Counted from the stretch's first letter, positions 37,892 to 48,427 are shown. The stretch is DNA of 64,000 nt from Xenococcus sp. PCC 7305 (GCF_000332055.1 NZ_ALVZ01000230.1:45946-109945), one strand, 5' to 3'. The notes: generated by a model from the sequence alone, not told the origin. Numbers and translations are program-made.

Positions 37892-40264
37892 ATGAAACAA
37901 CGCTTATCCCTCAAAATCCAAGGTGCGGTTCAAGGGATCGGGTTTCGTCCCTTTATTTATCGATTGGCCACAGAATTAGAATTAACCGGATGGGTAAAAA
38001 ACTCTTCAGAGGGAGTCTTGATTGAAGCAGAAGGGGATCTCAATCTGCTAAATATTTTTTTAACTCGTTTAAAGCAAGAAAAACCTCCTCTAGCTCTGAT
38101 TCAAGATATCCAATCTACTTTGCTTGATTTGATGGGTTATGAGGAATTCATCATTAAAACTAGTACTGTGGGAGCAAAAACAACATTAATTTTGCCAGAT
38201 TTTGCGACTTGCCCTGAATGTGTACAAGAAATTTTTGACTCCAACAATCGTCGCTATCGCTATCCTTTTACCAACTGTACTAACTGTGGGCCTCGTTTTA
38301 GCATTACCGAAGCTTTACCTTATGATCGCCCTAATACCACGATGAAGCTGTTTGATCTCTGCGATCGCTGTTTAGCGGAATATCAAAATCCCCGCAATCG
38401 TCGTTTTCATGCTCAACCTAATGCCTGTCCAAATTGTGGCCCTCATTTAGAATTGTGGAATAGAGAAGGAAAAGTTTTAGCCTTTTATGATGATGCTTTA
38501 CTCACCACTGCTCAGGCGATTCGTCAAGGACAAATTGTAGCGATCAAAGGTCTAGGAGGATTTCATTTAGTCGTTGATGCTAGGAATAAAGCAGCAGTCA
38601 AAAAATTACGCGATCGCAAAAGACGATCTGATAAACCTTTTGCCTTGATGTATCCCAATCTTGAACTAATTAAAACCCATTGTCAGGTATCTACCTTAGA
38701 AGAAAAATTACTATTATCCCCACAATCTCCCATCGTTCTGTTGAAACGAAAGCAAGTCTCATCTTGTGATCCTGCCCTCTTGCTCTGCTCATTGATTGCT
38801 CCGAAAAATCCCTATCTAGGGATCATGCTGTCTTATACACCCTTACATCACCTATTGCTCAAAGAGCTAGGCTTTCCTATTGTTGCCACCAGTGGGAATT
38901 TAAGCGATGAGCCGATTTGTATTGATAATCAGGGGGCATTGTCAAAATTAAAGAAGATCGCTGATTTATTTTTAGTTCACGACCGCCCGATTGCTTGCCC
39001 TGTAGATGATTCTATTGTCAGGATTATCGGAGAAAAAGCACAGATTTTAAGACGTGCTCGTGGTTATGCACCTTTACCTATTAAAATTCCTGAGCGACTA
39101 AATGAACGTTATTTGCATAGTGGAAAGCAAAAATTAGATTCTCGACTAGCTGTCGGAGGACAGTTGAAAAATGCGATCGCCATATCAATAGATCGACAAG
39201 TTTTCCTCAGTCAGTATATTGGAAATTTAGCGGCAGCAGAAACTTTTGAGCAATTTCAAAAAACTATTAATAATCTGCAAAATTTATATCAACTCCAGCC
39301 CCAAACAGTTGCGAGCGATCTTCATCCCCATTATCTTTCTACCCAATATGCTCAAAAACTAAATATTCCTCTAACTCCAGTACAACATCACTACGCACAT
39401 GTTCTCTCTTGTATGGCAGACAACGAAATAGATGAGTACGAATCAGTTTTAGGTGTTGCCTGGGATGGCACTGGTTATGGTTTAGATGGCACAATTTGGG
39501 GCGGCGAATTTTTAAGTCTTACAAACACAAGTTTTGAACGAGTTGCCCATTTGCGGACATTTAAGTTACCTGGAGGAGATAAAGCAATTAAAGAACCCAA
39601 AAAAACTGCGATCGCTCTAATTTATGAGGTTTTTGGCGAGCAATTGTTGACTAATAGGCAAAAATTTGTCCATTTGCCTTGCATCAAAACATTTAGCGAC
39701 AGGGAATTGAATATCTTATTTAAAATGTTAAGCAAAAATATTAACACGCCAACAACTTCTAGTATGGGACGTTTATTTGATGGTGTTGCTTCAATTCTAG
39801 GGGTTTGCCATCAAATTAGCTATGAAGGGCAAGCCGCAGTTGAATTAGAGTTCGCGATCGCAGAGTTCCAGACCAATGCTTTATACAGCTTTGAATTGAT
39901 TCAGTATCCAGATCAAAAAATACCGATTATTATCGAGTGGCAAGGAATAATTAGAGAAATCCTGATAGATATTAATCACAATGTATCGTCAGCAGAAATA
40001 TCGGCCAAGTTTCATAACAGTTTAGTTGCTATGATAATTGCGATCGCTAAAATAATTAACAAAAAACAAATCGTACTGACAGGTGGTTCTTGGCAAAATA
40101 AATATCTAACAGAAAGAGCAATCTCGCTTTTAAAACAAGAAAAGTTTACTCCCTGGTGGCATCATCGTATTCCATGCAATGATAATGGTATTGCTGTGGG
40201 ACAGATTATGGCAGAGTTTAGGAACCCCAGGGCTATTTCATTCTGGTTAAATCGAGAGAAATAA
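37892..40264 (+). CDS. hypF: Hydrogenase maturation carbamoyltransferase HypF
   Basis: A 790-residue cytoplasmic enzyme that makes carbamoyl-adenylate and transfers the carbamoyl group to HypE, the first step toward the CN ligands. Domains in order: acylphosphatase-like (QGAVQGIGFRPF, residues about 9-90), two zinc fingers (CPECVQEI, CTNCGPRF; CDRCLAEY, CPNCGP), YrdC-like (about 200-390) and Kae1-like (HHYAHVLSC, VAWDGTGYGLDG). The open frame starts at 37847, but ATG 37892 (MKQRLSLKI) matches the family start. It follows devA and precedes hypC by about 110 bases. Confidence 0.96.
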   Translation: MKQRLSLKIQGAVQGIGFRPFIYRLATELELTGWVKNSSEGVLIEAEGDLNLLNIFLTRLKQEKPPLALIQDIQSTLLDLMGYEEFIIKTSTVGAKTTLILPDFATCPECVQEIFDSNNRRYRYPFTNCTNCGPRFSITEALPYDRPNTTMKLFDLCDRCLAEYQNPRNRRFHAQPNACPNCGPHLELWNREGKVLAFYDDALLTTAQAIRQGQIVAIKGLGGFHLVVDARNKAAVKKLRDRKRRSDKPFALMYPNLELIKTHCQVSTLEEKLLLSPQSPIVLLKRKQVSSCDPALLLCSLIAPKNPYLGIMLSYTPLHHLLLKELGFPIVATSGNLSDEPICIDNQGALSKLKKIADLFLVHDRPIACPVDDSIVRIIGEKAQILRRARGYAPLPIKIPERLNERYLHSGKQKLDSRLAVGGQLKNAIAISIDRQVFLSQYIGNLAAAETFEQFQKTINNLQNLYQLQPQTVASDLHPHYLSTQYAQKLNIPLTPVQHHYAHVLSCMADNEIDEYESVLGVAWDGTGYGLDGTIWGGEFLSLTNTSFERVAHLRTFKLPGGDKAIKEPKKTAIALIYEVFGEQLLTNRQKFVHLPCIKTFSDRELNILFKMLSKNINTPTTSSMGRLFDGVASILGVCHQISYEGQAAVELEFAIAEFQTNALYSFELIQYPDQKIPIIIEWQGIIREILIDINHNVSSAEISAKFHNSLVAMIIAIAKIINKKQIVLTGGSWQNKYLTERAISLLKQEKFTPWWHHRIPCNDNGIAVGQIMAEFRNPRAISFWLNREK

Positions 40265-40376
40265 GGAGTTAGGGACTTGGGGACTTGGGGAAGAATACTC
40301 GCTCGATTTCCCTATTTCCCTACATCCCTAATACCCCACTATTCAAGTAGGTGATTCAGAAATGAGGAACTAATTT

Positions 40377-40628
40377 ATGTGTTTGGCTGTACCGGGAAGA
40401 ATTATCTCAATAAGTGAAGATCCAGCTTTATTTAAAGTAGGTAGAGTAAGCTTTGGAGGAGTGATCAAGCAGATTAGTCTAGCCTATGTTCCTGAAGCCA
40501 AAGTCGATGATTATGTCATTGTCCATGCTGGTTTTGCCTTGACTATTCTCGATCCAGAAGAGGCAAAAAAGACACTTAATTATATAAAACAAATAGAGAC
40601 AATTTCTCAGGGAAATATTCAGAATTAA
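40377..40628 (+). CDS. hypC: Hydrogenase maturation chaperone HypC
   Basis: An 83-residue chaperone that carries the Fe(CN)2CO unit with HypD and hands it to pre-HoxH. The N-terminal MCLAVPGRI with the essential Cys2 and the FGGV segment are diagnostic. The start ATG follows GAGGAACTAATTT. It probably belongs to the devA-hypF-hypC transcript. A PFOR gene on the same strand begins 143 bases later with its own motif promoter. Confidence 0.95.
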   Translation: MCLAVPGRIISISEDPALFKVGRVSFGGVIKQISLAYVPEAKVDDYVIVHAGFALTILDPEEAKKTLNYIKQIETISQGNIQN

Positions 40629-40682
40629 TTTTTAAAATTCTTCACCTATCTTGATTTGTTATCGGTCAAAACGTATCTCCCT

Positions 40683-40713
40683 TCACAACATCTTCAAACT
40701 TTTGACTTAATCT
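40683..40713 (+). promoter_or_regulatory. Shared motif copy 8 with -10 (nifJ)
   Basis: TCACAACATCTTCAA (40683-40697, plus strand) is followed after 10 bases by TAATCT (40708-40713). Predicted start near 40720, about 52 bases before the nifJ ATG, which has a strong ribosome site (CGGAGGAAAG). Confidence 0.75.
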
Positions 40714-40771
40714 CAAATTGAATTGAATTGAACCAAGAGGCTCTTCACAACGGTCGGAGGAAAGATTATTT

Positions 40772-43700
40772 ATGGTGAGATCGCCCGTTCAAGAAACAAC
40801 AACTCAAGTTAAAACCTTTGCCACTCTAGATGGGAATGAAGCTGTGGCTCGCGTAGTCTATCCCCTCAATGAAGTAATTGCTATCTATCCTATTACCCCA
40901 TCTTCACCAATGGGTGAATGGGCTGATCACTGGTCATCTCACAATAAACAAAACCTTTGGGGGACTGTGCCGACAGTCGTAGAGATGCAGAGTGAAGGCG
41001 GTGTAGCCGGAGCAGTTCACGGTTCATTACAAACAGGTTCGCTGACGACAACTTTTACTGCTTCTCAAGGATTGTTGCTGATGATTCCTAACATGTACAA
41101 GATAGCGGGAGAACTTACACCCACAGTCTTTCATGTCGCAGCCCGTTCTATTGCCGCTCAAGCTTTATCTATTTTTGGCGATCATAGTGATGTGATGGCA
41201 ACTCGCGCTACGGGTTTTGCCATGCTCTGTTCGGCATCGGTACAGGAAGCTCAAGATATGGCTCTAATTGCGACTGCTGTCAGTTTGCGATCGCGTATTC
41301 CGTTTTTACATTTCTTTGATGGGTTTCGGACTTCTCATGAAATTCAAAAGATCGAGTTGTTGAATCAAGAGATCATGCGATCGCTAATTAAGGAAGAGGA
41401 TGTCATTGCCCATCGTCAAAGAGCTTTAACTCCCGATCGCCCTGTAATTAGAGGTACAGCACAAAACCCTGATGTTTTTTTTCAAGCTAGAGAAACCGTA
41501 AATCCCTATTATCAAACCTGTCCAGAAATCACTCAGACGGTAATGGATGAATTTGCTCGACTTACAGCTCGGCAATATCAGCTATTTGAATATTATGGCG
41601 ATCCTCAAGCCGAACGGATAATTGTCTTGATGGGTTCGGGATGCGAAACCCTAGAGGAAACAGTAGATTATCTCAATCAACAGGGCGCAAAAGTAGGTGT
41701 CGTCAAAGTCAGACTCTACCGCCCTTTCGATCTTCAAATATTTGTGGCTGCATTCCCTCAAACTGTTAAAAGTATCGCGGTTCTAGATCGCACCAAAGAG
41801 CCAGGTAGTGTAGGAGAACCATTATATTTGGATGTGGTCAACGCCTTTGTTGAAGTGTCAAACGGGGCCTCTTTACCTAAAATCGTTGGCGGAAGATACG
41901 GACTATCTTCCAAAGAATTTACTCCAGCTATGATTAAAGGAGTATTCGATAATCTAGCCCAAGATCAACCAAAAAATCATTTTACTATTGGCATTAACGA
42001 CGATCTTAGTCACACCAGCTTAAACTACAATCCAGACTTTTCTGCCGAACCAGAAGAGATTATCCGTGCTATTTTCTATGGCTTGGGTTCCGATGGTACG
42101 GTGGGGGCCAATAAAAATACGATTAAAATTATTGGCGAGTCTACTGATAATTATACCCAAGGTTACTTTGTCTACGATTCTAAAAAATCGGGTTCTGTAA
42201 CGGTTTCTCATCTTCGTTTTGGTGCCCAAGCAATTCATTCTACTTATTTAATAACCAAAGCTAATTTTGTCGGCTGCCATCAGTGGAACTTTCTCGAAAA
42301 ACTACCAGTTCTCGATCTGCTCGAACCAGGAGGCACCTTTTTGCTCAATAGTCCCTTCAACCGAGAAGAAATCTGGCAAAAATTACCCCAGCAGATACAA
42401 GAGCAAATTGTCGCTCGACGATTGAAATTCTACGCGATAAATGCCTATAAGGTGGCTCGCGAAGCAGGAATGAGCAACAGAATCAATACCGTGATGCAGG
42501 TATGTTTCTTTGCCTTATCTAAAGTACTACCCAAAGCAGAAGCTATCGATGCGATCAAACAGTCAATTCGCAAAACCTACGGCAAAAAAGGTAGGGAAAT
42601 TGTCAAGATGAATCTCCAAGCGGTAGATGCAACCTTAGATAATTTGTATGAAGTGAAGATTGGTGAGGTATCTGCTGAGCATGATAATTTGGAATTTAAT
42701 CCAATCCCCAATTCTGCGCCAGAATTTATCCGCAAAGTATTAGGAAAGGCGATCGCGCGTGAAGGTGATAGTATCCCTGTCAGTGCTTTGCCCTGTGATG
42801 GAACCTATCCTACTGGCACTTCTAAGCTCGAAAAACGCAACATTGCTCAGGAAATACCTGTCTGGGATGAAAATATTTGCGTTCAATGTGGAAAATGCGT
42901 GATGGTCTGTCCCCATGCCGTAATTCGCAGTAAAGTCTATGAAACTCAACAACTAAATAATGCGCCAGCTAATTTTAAGAGTACTGATGCTAGAGAGCGG
43001 GACTGGCAGGGGCTGAAGTTTACCATTCAAGTGGCCGCAGAGGATTGTACGGGCTGTGGGATCTGCGTTGATGTTTGTCCTGCTAAAAACAAATCGCAAC
43101 CACGCTTAAAAGCAATTAATATGCAGCAAAAGCTACCCCTGCGGGAACAGGAAAGAGTCAATTGGGATTTCTTCTCAAAAATCCCTAATTCTGACCGTCA
43201 GTCCCTAAATCTGTGCAAAATTAATCAACAGCAGATGCAAGAACCTTTATTTGAATTCTCTGGTGCTTGTGCAGGCTGTGGGGAAACTCCTTATTTGAAA
43301 CTTATGAGTCAGTTATTTGGCGATCGCGCTTTGGTGGCCAATGCCACGGGCTGTTCTTCGATCTATGGCGGTAACCTACCGACTACGCCTTGGAGTCATA
43401 ATGCCGAAGGCCGAGGCGTGGCCTGGTCAAATTCTCTCTTTGAAGATAATGCCGAATTTGGCTTAGGATTCCGCGTTTCGATTGACAAACAAACTCAATT
43501 TGCCTCTGAATTACTGCGATCGCTGGCAACTGAAGTTGGAACAGAATTAGCCAAGAGTCTATTAAATGCCGAACAAAAAAATGAAGCAGATATCTGGGAA
43601 CAAAGAGCAAGGGTTAGTCAGTTAAAAGATCAGCTCCAAACCTTGCTCATAACTAACGACCATCCTCAAAAAACTAAAATTAAACAACTCCTCTCCCTAT

Positions 43701-44374
43701 CTGATTACCTTGTGAAAAAAAGCGTTTGGATCGTCGGTGGTGATGGATGGGGTTACGATATTGGTTATGGGGGACTCGACCATGTTCTGGCCAGTGGCTA
43801 TAACGTAAATATTCTCGTGATGGATACAGAAGTCTATTCCAATACAGGGGGGCAAATGTCCAAAGCTACCCCTAGAGGTGCTGTAGCTAAATTTGCTTCT
43901 GGAGGTAAAACCTCCCCGAAAAAAGACTTGGGCTTAATGGCAATGACTTACGGTAATGTTTATGTCGCTAGTGTCGCTATGGGAGCAAAAGATGAACATA
44001 CCTTAAGGGCGTTTATCGAAGCCGAAGCTTATGAAGGGGTTTCGCTAATTATTGCTTATTCTCACTGTATTGCCCACGGCATTAATATGACTACTGCAAT
44101 GCAACAACAAAAAGCGTTAGTTGATTCGGGACGATGGCTACTTTATCGCTACGATCCCCAGCGTACAGGACAGGGTAAAAACCCCTTGATACTCGATAGT
44201 CGTAGTCCCAAACAGCTAGTAGCACAATCTATGTATGCGGAAAATCGTTTCCGAATGTTAATGAACTCACAACCCGAAGCAGCGAAAAAACTGACGCAAC
44301 AAGCACAAAAGGATATAAATACTCGCTATGCTATGTATCAGTATCTAGCGGCTAGGCAAGAGCCTAATCTTTAA
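40772..44374 (+). CDS. nifJ: Pyruvate:ferredoxin (flavodoxin) oxidoreductase
   Basis: A 1200-residue single-chain PFOR that converts pyruvate and CoA to acetyl-CoA, CO2 and reduced ferredoxin. Domains in order: pyrimidine-binding (YPITPSSPMGEWAD), domain II, the gamma domain, a ferredoxin domain with two [4Fe-4S] sites (CVQCGKCVMVCP, CTGCGICVDVCP) and the TPP domain (GACAGCGETPY, VGGDGWGYDIGYGGLDHVLASG). All key Cys are present. In cyanobacteria PFOR feeds electrons to hydrogenase or nitrogenase when oxygen is low. It ends convergently, overlapping the last 30 bases of the 44345 gene. Confidence 0.97.
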   Translation: MVRSPVQETTTQVKTFATLDGNEAVARVVYPLNEVIAIYPITPSSPMGEWADHWSSHNKQNLWGTVPTVVEMQSEGGVAGAVHGSLQTGSLTTTFTASQGLLLMIPNMYKIAGELTPTVFHVAARSIAAQALSIFGDHSDVMATRATGFAMLCSASVQEAQDMALIATAVSLRSRIPFLHFFDGFRTSHEIQKIELLNQEIMRSLIKEEDVIAHRQRALTPDRPVIRGTAQNPDVFFQARETVNPYYQTCPEITQTVMDEFARLTARQYQLFEYYGDPQAERIIVLMGSGCETLEETVDYLNQQGAKVGVVKVRLYRPFDLQIFVAAFPQTVKSIAVLDRTKEPGSVGEPLYLDVVNAFVEVSNGASLPKIVGGRYGLSSKEFTPAMIKGVFDNLAQDQPKNHFTIGINDDLSHTSLNYNPDFSAEPEEIIRAIFYGLGSDGTVGANKNTIKIIGESTDNYTQGYFVYDSKKSGSVTVSHLRFGAQAIHSTYLITKANFVGCHQWNFLEKLPVLDLLEPGGTFLLNSPFNREEIWQKLPQQIQEQIVARRLKFYAINAYKVAREAGMSNRINTVMQVCFFALSKVLPKAEAIDAIKQSIRKTYGKKGREIVKMNLQAVDATLDNLYEVKIGEVSAEHDNLEFNPIPNSAPEFIRKVLGKAIAREGDSIPVSALPCDGTYPTGTSKLEKRNIAQEIPVWDENICVQCGKCVMVCPHAVIRSKVYETQQLNNAPANFKSTDARERDWQGLKFTIQVAAEDCTGCGICVDVCPAKNKSQPRLKAINMQQKLPLREQERVNWDFFSKIPNSDRQSLNLCKINQQQMQEPLFEFSGACAGCGETPYLKLMSQLFGDRALVANATGCSSIYGGNLPTTPWSHNAEGRGVAWSNSLFEDNAEFGLGFRVSIDKQTQFASELLRSLATEVGTELAKSLLNAEQKNEADIWEQRARVSQLKDQLQTLLITNDHPQKTKIKQLLSLSDYLVKKSVWIVGGDGWGYDIGYGGLDHVLASGYNVNILVMDTEVYSNTGGQMSKATPRGAVAKFASGGKTSPKKDLGLMAMTYGNVYVASVAMGAKDEHTLRAFIEAEAYEGVSLIIAYSHCIAHGINMTTAMQQQKALVDSGRWLLYRYDPQRTGQGKNPLILDSRSPKQLVAQSMYAENRFRMLMNSQPEAAKKLTQQAQKDINTRYAMYQYLAARQEPNL

Positions 44375-45340
44375 GCATTTCTTCCCTTGTTGTCGAATTA
44401 ATGAGTTAATTAGCAGATTCGTTTTCTTTCTGAACTCGCCAGCCTGTCTGAGCGCCAATTTTTCTAGCTTTGATAAATAACCAACTACCTCTGGAGAAAA
44501 AAGTTTCGCCATGATGACATTGAGGTTTGACGCCATTAAATGTTCTATGTCATCAGTTGTCAAGACCCAGTAGTTAGTTTCGGCTTTTTCGAGCACCTCC
44601 ATATACCATAAGGGGTTTGGAGGTTGAAGTCGAGAAGATAAGGTTGTTTCTAACTTGACCAAAGAATCGGCGATCTCCTCTAGTTGTTGAGTCAGTGATT
44701 GATCACTCTCAATCTTGGTTTGGGGAGTTGAGGTGACAGTTTCTTCAGGAGTGGGTGATTCCACATCTTGTGGTTTGGTTGCAGTTTCTGTTGGAGATTG
44801 AGTGGTCGAATCTTCCTCAAACCAGGGATCGGTCGCAATTTCTTTTTTGAAAGTTGGTTTGAATTCGTGGTGATGAAGCCAAGTGCGGTTTAAATTTGTT
44901 GCCAAATTATCTAACAAACTAGCTGTTTCTTGATCTCCTTCCGCTGCCATCTGACTGGCAACTTGTTTCATAACCTTGACTAATTCTGGGCCAATTAACT
45001 CTTGATGGGCTGCGAGAATTTCTTCTTCCGAACCTTCAGGACAATTAAGCAATTTTTGAATTAGTTCGACATAGGCGTTAGTTTTATCGTGATTATTTTG
45101 CGGGGCGGCAACAGTCTCCGTCAAAATATGATGTAGTTTTCCTGCCCAATTATGCAAATATTTAGCTGCTTTGACATCTCCTTCCATAGCCAAATGGTTA
45201 GCGACTTGTTCCATTACCTCTACTAGTTCGGGATTAACCAATTTTTCATTTTGTCGCAATAATATCCATTCCTCTCCTCTAGGACAAACTAACAGCCCTT
45301 TAATTAAATTGAGATAAGCTTTGAGATTTTGTTGGTTCAT
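44345..45340 (-). CDS. Repeat-containing unknown protein in the hoxEF unit
   Basis: A 331-residue protein not recognised by family. Two copies of a helical module of about 60 residues stand near the N-terminus (LIKGLLVCPRGEE ... YLHNWAGKLH; LIQKLLNCPEGSEEE ... LLDNLATNLNR). An acidic Thr/Pro-rich linker (about 170-220) and a further helical region follow. The open frame reaches 45379 inside hoxF, but ATG 45340 (MNQQNLKAYL), 7 bases after the hoxF stop, is the better start. It would be co-transcribed with hoxEF. Its 3' end overlaps that of nifJ by 30 bases on the opposite strand. Confidence 0.75.
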   Translation of the reverse strand: MNQQNLKAYLNLIKGLLVCPRGEEWILLRQNEKLVNPELVEVMEQVANHLAMEGDVKAAKYLHNWAGKLHHILTETVAAPQNNHDKTNAYVELIQKLLNCPEGSEEEILAAHQELIGPELVKVMKQVASQMAAEGDQETASLLDNLATNLNRTWLHHHEFKPTFKKEIATDPWFEEDSTTQSPTETATKPQDVESPTPEETVTSTPQTKIESDQSLTQQLEEIADSLVKLETTLSSRLQPPNPLWYMEVLEKAETNYWVLTTDDIEHLMASNLNVIMAKLFSPEVVGYLSKLEKLALRQAGEFRKKTNLLINSLIRQQGKKCLKIRLLPSR

Positions 45341-45347
45341 CGTTAAG

Positions 45348-46958
45348 TCACTCCTGAGATAATAAACCCATATAATCATCTTGAAAATGTCGCAGAGTAC
45401 TAATCACAGGATTTGGTGCTGCTTGCCCCAAACCGCACAGGCTAGTTTCTTGAACCATATTACATAGTTGTTTAAGTTTTTCTAAATCCTTTAAAACAGC
45501 TTTACCTTCTCGAATTTTGGTAAGTAGCTGATATAGCTGAACCGTTCCTGCCCGGCAGGGAATACATTTGCCACAGGATTCATCCATGCAGAATTCCATG
45601 AAAAATTGAGCCACTTCGACCATGTTGGTAGATTCATCCATAACGATCGCGCCCCCAGAACCCATAATAGAACCTAGTTCTTTCAAAGACTCATAATCTA
45701 CAGGAGTATCAAACAGAGCAGCCGGGATACAGCCACCTGATGGCCCTCCTGTTTGCACGGCTTTGGCTTTGCCTCCATCGGGAACGTTATCACCCATCTC
45801 GCCTACTATTTGCTGTAAAGTAGTGCCCATGGGGACTTCAATCAAGCCCGTATTACAGACTCTACCAGCTAGAGAAAAAACTTTAGTTCCCTTACTATTT
45901 TCCGTTCCGATACTGGAAAACCATTTGGCACCGCGACGAATAATGGTGGGAATATTAGCGAAGGTTTCAACATTATTAATTAATGTCGGACAACCCCATA
46001 ACCCAGATTCGGCAGGATAGGGAGGACGAGGACGAGGGATTCCTCTTTTACCTTCAATTGATGCCATCAAGGCGGTCTCTTCTCCACAGACAAATGCTCC
46101 GGCACCAACGCGAATGTCAATTTTAAAATCAAACGACGACTCAAAGATCCCAGTTCCGAGTAACCCTAATCGCTTGGCCTGACGAATTCCAGTTTGTAAA
46201 TGATTAATTGCCAGAGGATATTCTCCCCGCACATAGATATAGCCTTGACTCGCACCAACTGCATAAGCAGCGATCATCATGCCTTCTAGTACTCGATGAG
46301 GATCGCTTTCGAGGATGCTGCGATCCATAAACGCCCCGGGATCTCCCTCATCAGCATTACAGATGATAAACTTGCGATCGCTTTGTGCCTTAGCTACCGT
46401 TGCCCATTTTAATCCTGTAGGGTATCCTGCCCCACCCCGACCTCTCAAACCACTTTGAGAAATTTCTTCTACTACAGATTCGGGATTCATTTCTCGCAAT
46501 ACTTTATATAGTCCTCGATAACCATCGGCAGCAATATATTCTGCGATTTTTTCGGGATCGATTTTGCCACTATTTTCTAAGACAATTCTTAACTGTTTGG
46601 TAAAAAAGGGATGAGCATCTGGTTGGTATTGAGATGGAGGTAAAGATTGGGAAGAACTTGCTCTTGGCGAAACAGATGCCACGATTTTGGGAGCATCTTC
46701 CGAAGATACACGATCATATAAAGTCCCTGACGGATCAAGTCTGACTAGAGGTCCTTTACTACATAAACCCATGCAGCCAACTCCAGAAACTGCTACTTCA
46801 TCGCCCAAGTCAGCCTCTTGAACAGTTTTTACAAGCTGCTCTTTAACCGCTAGTCCATTTGCAGATAGACAGCCGCCCACAATACAGCAACGAATGCGGA
46901 TTTTATCATCTTGCTGATGTTCCCTAAAGGCGATCGCTTCTAATTCTTTAAGATCCAT
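45348..46958 (-). CDS. hoxF: Hydrogenase diaphorase subunit HoxF (FMN/NAD(P)-binding)
   Basis: A 536-residue NuoF-like subunit. The N-terminal thioredoxin-like [2Fe-2S] domain has [12 protein letters not shown] and [12 protein letters not shown]. The flavin and nucleotide part has [14 protein letters not shown] and [12 protein letters not shown]. The C-terminal [4Fe-4S] site is [13 protein letters not shown] with a following Cys (TSLCGLGQ). It exchanges electrons with NAD(P) or ferredoxin. ATG 46958 overlaps the hoxE stop by 11 bases; the open frame extends a few codons further. It forms the diaphorase with HoxE and HoxU. Confidence 0.97.
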   Translation of the reverse strand: MDLKELEAIAFREHQQDDKIRIRCCIVGGCLSANGLAVKEQLVKTVQEADLGDEVAVSGVGCMGLCSKGPLVRLDPSGTLYDRVSSEDAPKIVASVSPRASSSQSLPPSQYQPDAHPFFTKQLRIVLENSGKIDPEKIAEYIAADGYRGLYKVLREMNPESVVEEISQSGLRGRGGAGYPTGLKWATVAKAQSDRKFIICNADEGDPGAFMDRSILESDPHRVLEGMMIAAYAVGASQGYIYVRGEYPLAINHLQTGIRQAKRLGLLGTGIFESSFDFKIDIRVGAGAFVCGEETALMASIEGKRGIPRPRPPYPAESGLWGCPTLINNVETFANIPTIIRRGAKWFSSIGTENSKGTKVFSLAGRVCNTGLIEVPMGTTLQQIVGEMGDNVPDGGKAKAVQTGGPSGGCIPAALFDTPVDYESLKELGSIMGSGGAIVMDESTNMVEVAQFFMEFCMDESCGKCIPCRAGTVQLYQLLTKIREGKAVLKDLEKLKQLCNMVQETSLCGLGQAAPNPVISTLRHFQDDYMGLLSQE

Positions 46959-47457
46959 GATGCAGAGATTCCTCAACTCGATGAATTACAGATTCAGCAG
47001 TTTGATGACCTTCAATACTGCCATCAACCACTACCGCAGGAGCAATACCACAAGCGCCTAAACACCTAGCGGTCAACAAAGATAATTGATTATCGAAAGT
47101 AGTCTTGCCTGCTTGGAGTTGATATTGCTGTTCTAAACTCGTCAATAAATTAGTCGATCCCTTGACATAGCAAGCCGTACCCATACAGACAACACAAGTA
47201 TGCACTCCTTTTGGTTTTAAAGAGAAAAAATTATAAAAAGTGGCTACTCCGTAAACACTGCTGGGGGGTAGTTTGAGACTATGAGCGATATAAAGCAGTA
47301 AATCGTCTTCCAAATAGCTAAATAATTCTTGTGCTTGGTGAAGTACTTCAATCAATGCATCAGGAGCATATTGATGGCGTTTCATGGTTGCTGACAACAT
47401 CTGAAATCGCTTATCGCCACTGGGATGTATATTAGAATTTTCTTTGGTGATAGGCAT
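46948..47457 (-). CDS. hoxE: Hydrogenase diaphorase subunit HoxE
   Basis: A 169-residue NuoE-like thioredoxin-fold [2Fe-2S] protein. The cluster Cys lie in [13 protein letters not shown] and [12 protein letters not shown]. Length is usual. It is the first gene behind motif copy 9, with a long leader (about 118 bases). hoxE and hoxF are separated from hoxU by about 28 kb in this genome, while in many cyanobacteria hoxEFUYH lie together. Confidence 0.96.
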   Translation of the reverse strand: MPITKENSNIHPSGDKRFQMLSATMKRHQYAPDALIEVLHQAQELFSYLEDDLLLYIAHSLKLPPSSVYGVATFYNFFSLKPKGVHTCVVCMGTACYVKGSTNLLTSLEQQYQLQAGKTTFDNQLSLLTARCLGACGIAPAVVVDGSIEGHQTAESVIHRVEESLHHGS

Positions 47458-47896
47458 GATTAGTTATTAGTGGTTAAAAGCTAAAAATTGCCATATTAAT
47501 CTGGTATTAATCCTTAATACCTCTACTACTCAATGCTTTATTTGCACATACATCTAGTAGCCCATGCTATTTTTTCAAGCTCAACTTAGAACAACAATTT
47601 GAAGATGTTGTGAGGTGCTAAAAAATGGCGTTGCCTAATCATGTGATAATTCTAATTAAAGGGATTATGATTGCAAAATTAAGTTGTCAATCGCAGTGGG
47701 ATTTGTTGAATTTTTGTATCATAAGGATTCTATCTTTAAACACAAGAAATATACTAAAAGTATACCTGAAGCCCTTTCTATTAGTAACCTGGTTATTTTT
47801 CGAGGCAAATCGTAACAATGTAAAGGGAGTAGGGCCTCTTGTTATACCGGCTTAAAAAAAGTCTGCACTTAAAGAGCTATATTGGGAGGTGAAATT
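47458..47896. other. Intergenic region holding motif copy 9
   Basis: Apart from the motif promoter at 47583-47613, nothing convincing is present. A plus-strand frame (47625-47855) has a hydrophobic, low-information translation, starts right next to the antisense motif and lacks a ribosome site. I do not count it as a gene. Confidence 0.5.
47583..47613 (-). promoter_or_regulatory. Shared motif copy 9 with -10 (hoxEF unit)
   Basis: TCACAACATCTTCAA (47613-47599, minus strand), identical to the nifJ copy, is followed after 10 bases by TAAGTT (47588-47583). Predicted start near 47575, about 118 bases before the hoxE ATG at 47457. Confidence 0.72.
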
Positions 47897-48154
47897 GTGA
47901 CTACTGAAAATATGCAAGAAAGTCGGAGTTTCTGCATCTTTGACTATTTTTTGGATGGAGTTTTTCTGAAATGGGAAGAAGTGGAAGGGAACTGCCCATT
48001 ATTAGTCCCTGGAGAAGATAGGGTAGTCAATCTTGAAGATGGCACTAAAATTACTGCCAAAGTTGTAGAAATTGAGGGCATTAGTGAGAATGAAAAGCGA
48101 GTTTATCTCAGTTCAGGCACCTCAAGAAAACCGAAACATCTCTGGGAGCACTAA
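47897..48154 (+). CDS. Small hypothetical protein, 85 aa
   Basis: A soluble protein I do not recognise (TTENMQESRSFCIFDYFLDGVFLKWEEVEGNCPLL ... VVNLEDGTKITAKVV). The open frame begins at TTG 47882, but GTG 47897 has a good ribosome site (GGGAGGTG) 7 bases before it and is the likely start. It stands alone on the plus strand, just before a block of transposase fragments. No function is suggested. Confidence 0.5.
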   Translation: MTTENMQESRSFCIFDYFLDGVFLKWEEVEGNCPLLVPGEDRVVNLEDGTKITAKVVEIEGISENEKRVYLSSGTSRKPKHLWEH

Positions 48155-48316
48155 GGGCATTCTCATAGGGCATACTACTTTTATTAGTCTTGAAAGATCC
48201 TGCTCAAGGAGAAGTTAGTAAAATATTATTGCGAAATTTTTGAATCTGTCAGAACTGAGTAGCCAAAAATAATTCTGATAAGCTATGTCTCATAAACTCT
48301 ATGAAATCAGCTTTGC

Positions 48317-48427
48317 ATGAATTGCCCACACTGTGAATCAACTAAATTCTCACCACTGCAAAGAACTATTAATTTAGGCTGCATAATATTTCGGTGTAAG
48401 CCCTGTCGTCGAACTTATGATGAATGA
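48317..48427 (+). pseudogene. IS6-type transposase N-terminal fragment
   Basis: ATG 48317 opens a 36-residue frame (MNCPHCESTKFSPLQRTINL ... FRCKPCRRTYDE) that is the zinc-finger start of an IS6-like or related DDE transposase. The four CPHC/CKPC cysteines are intact. It stops at 48427, exactly overlapping the beginning of the next transposase piece, so the rest has been lost. Confidence 0.65.

Noticed and set aside
47625..47855. Plus-strand open frame of 76 codons.
   Set aside because: Low-information hydrophobic translation, no ribosome site and position on the antisense side of the hoxE promoter.
48411..48424. CGTCGAACTT in the IS6-type fragment as a third MITE end.
   Set aside because: The match is short, codes for RRTY within the transposase fragment and has no inverted partner nearby.
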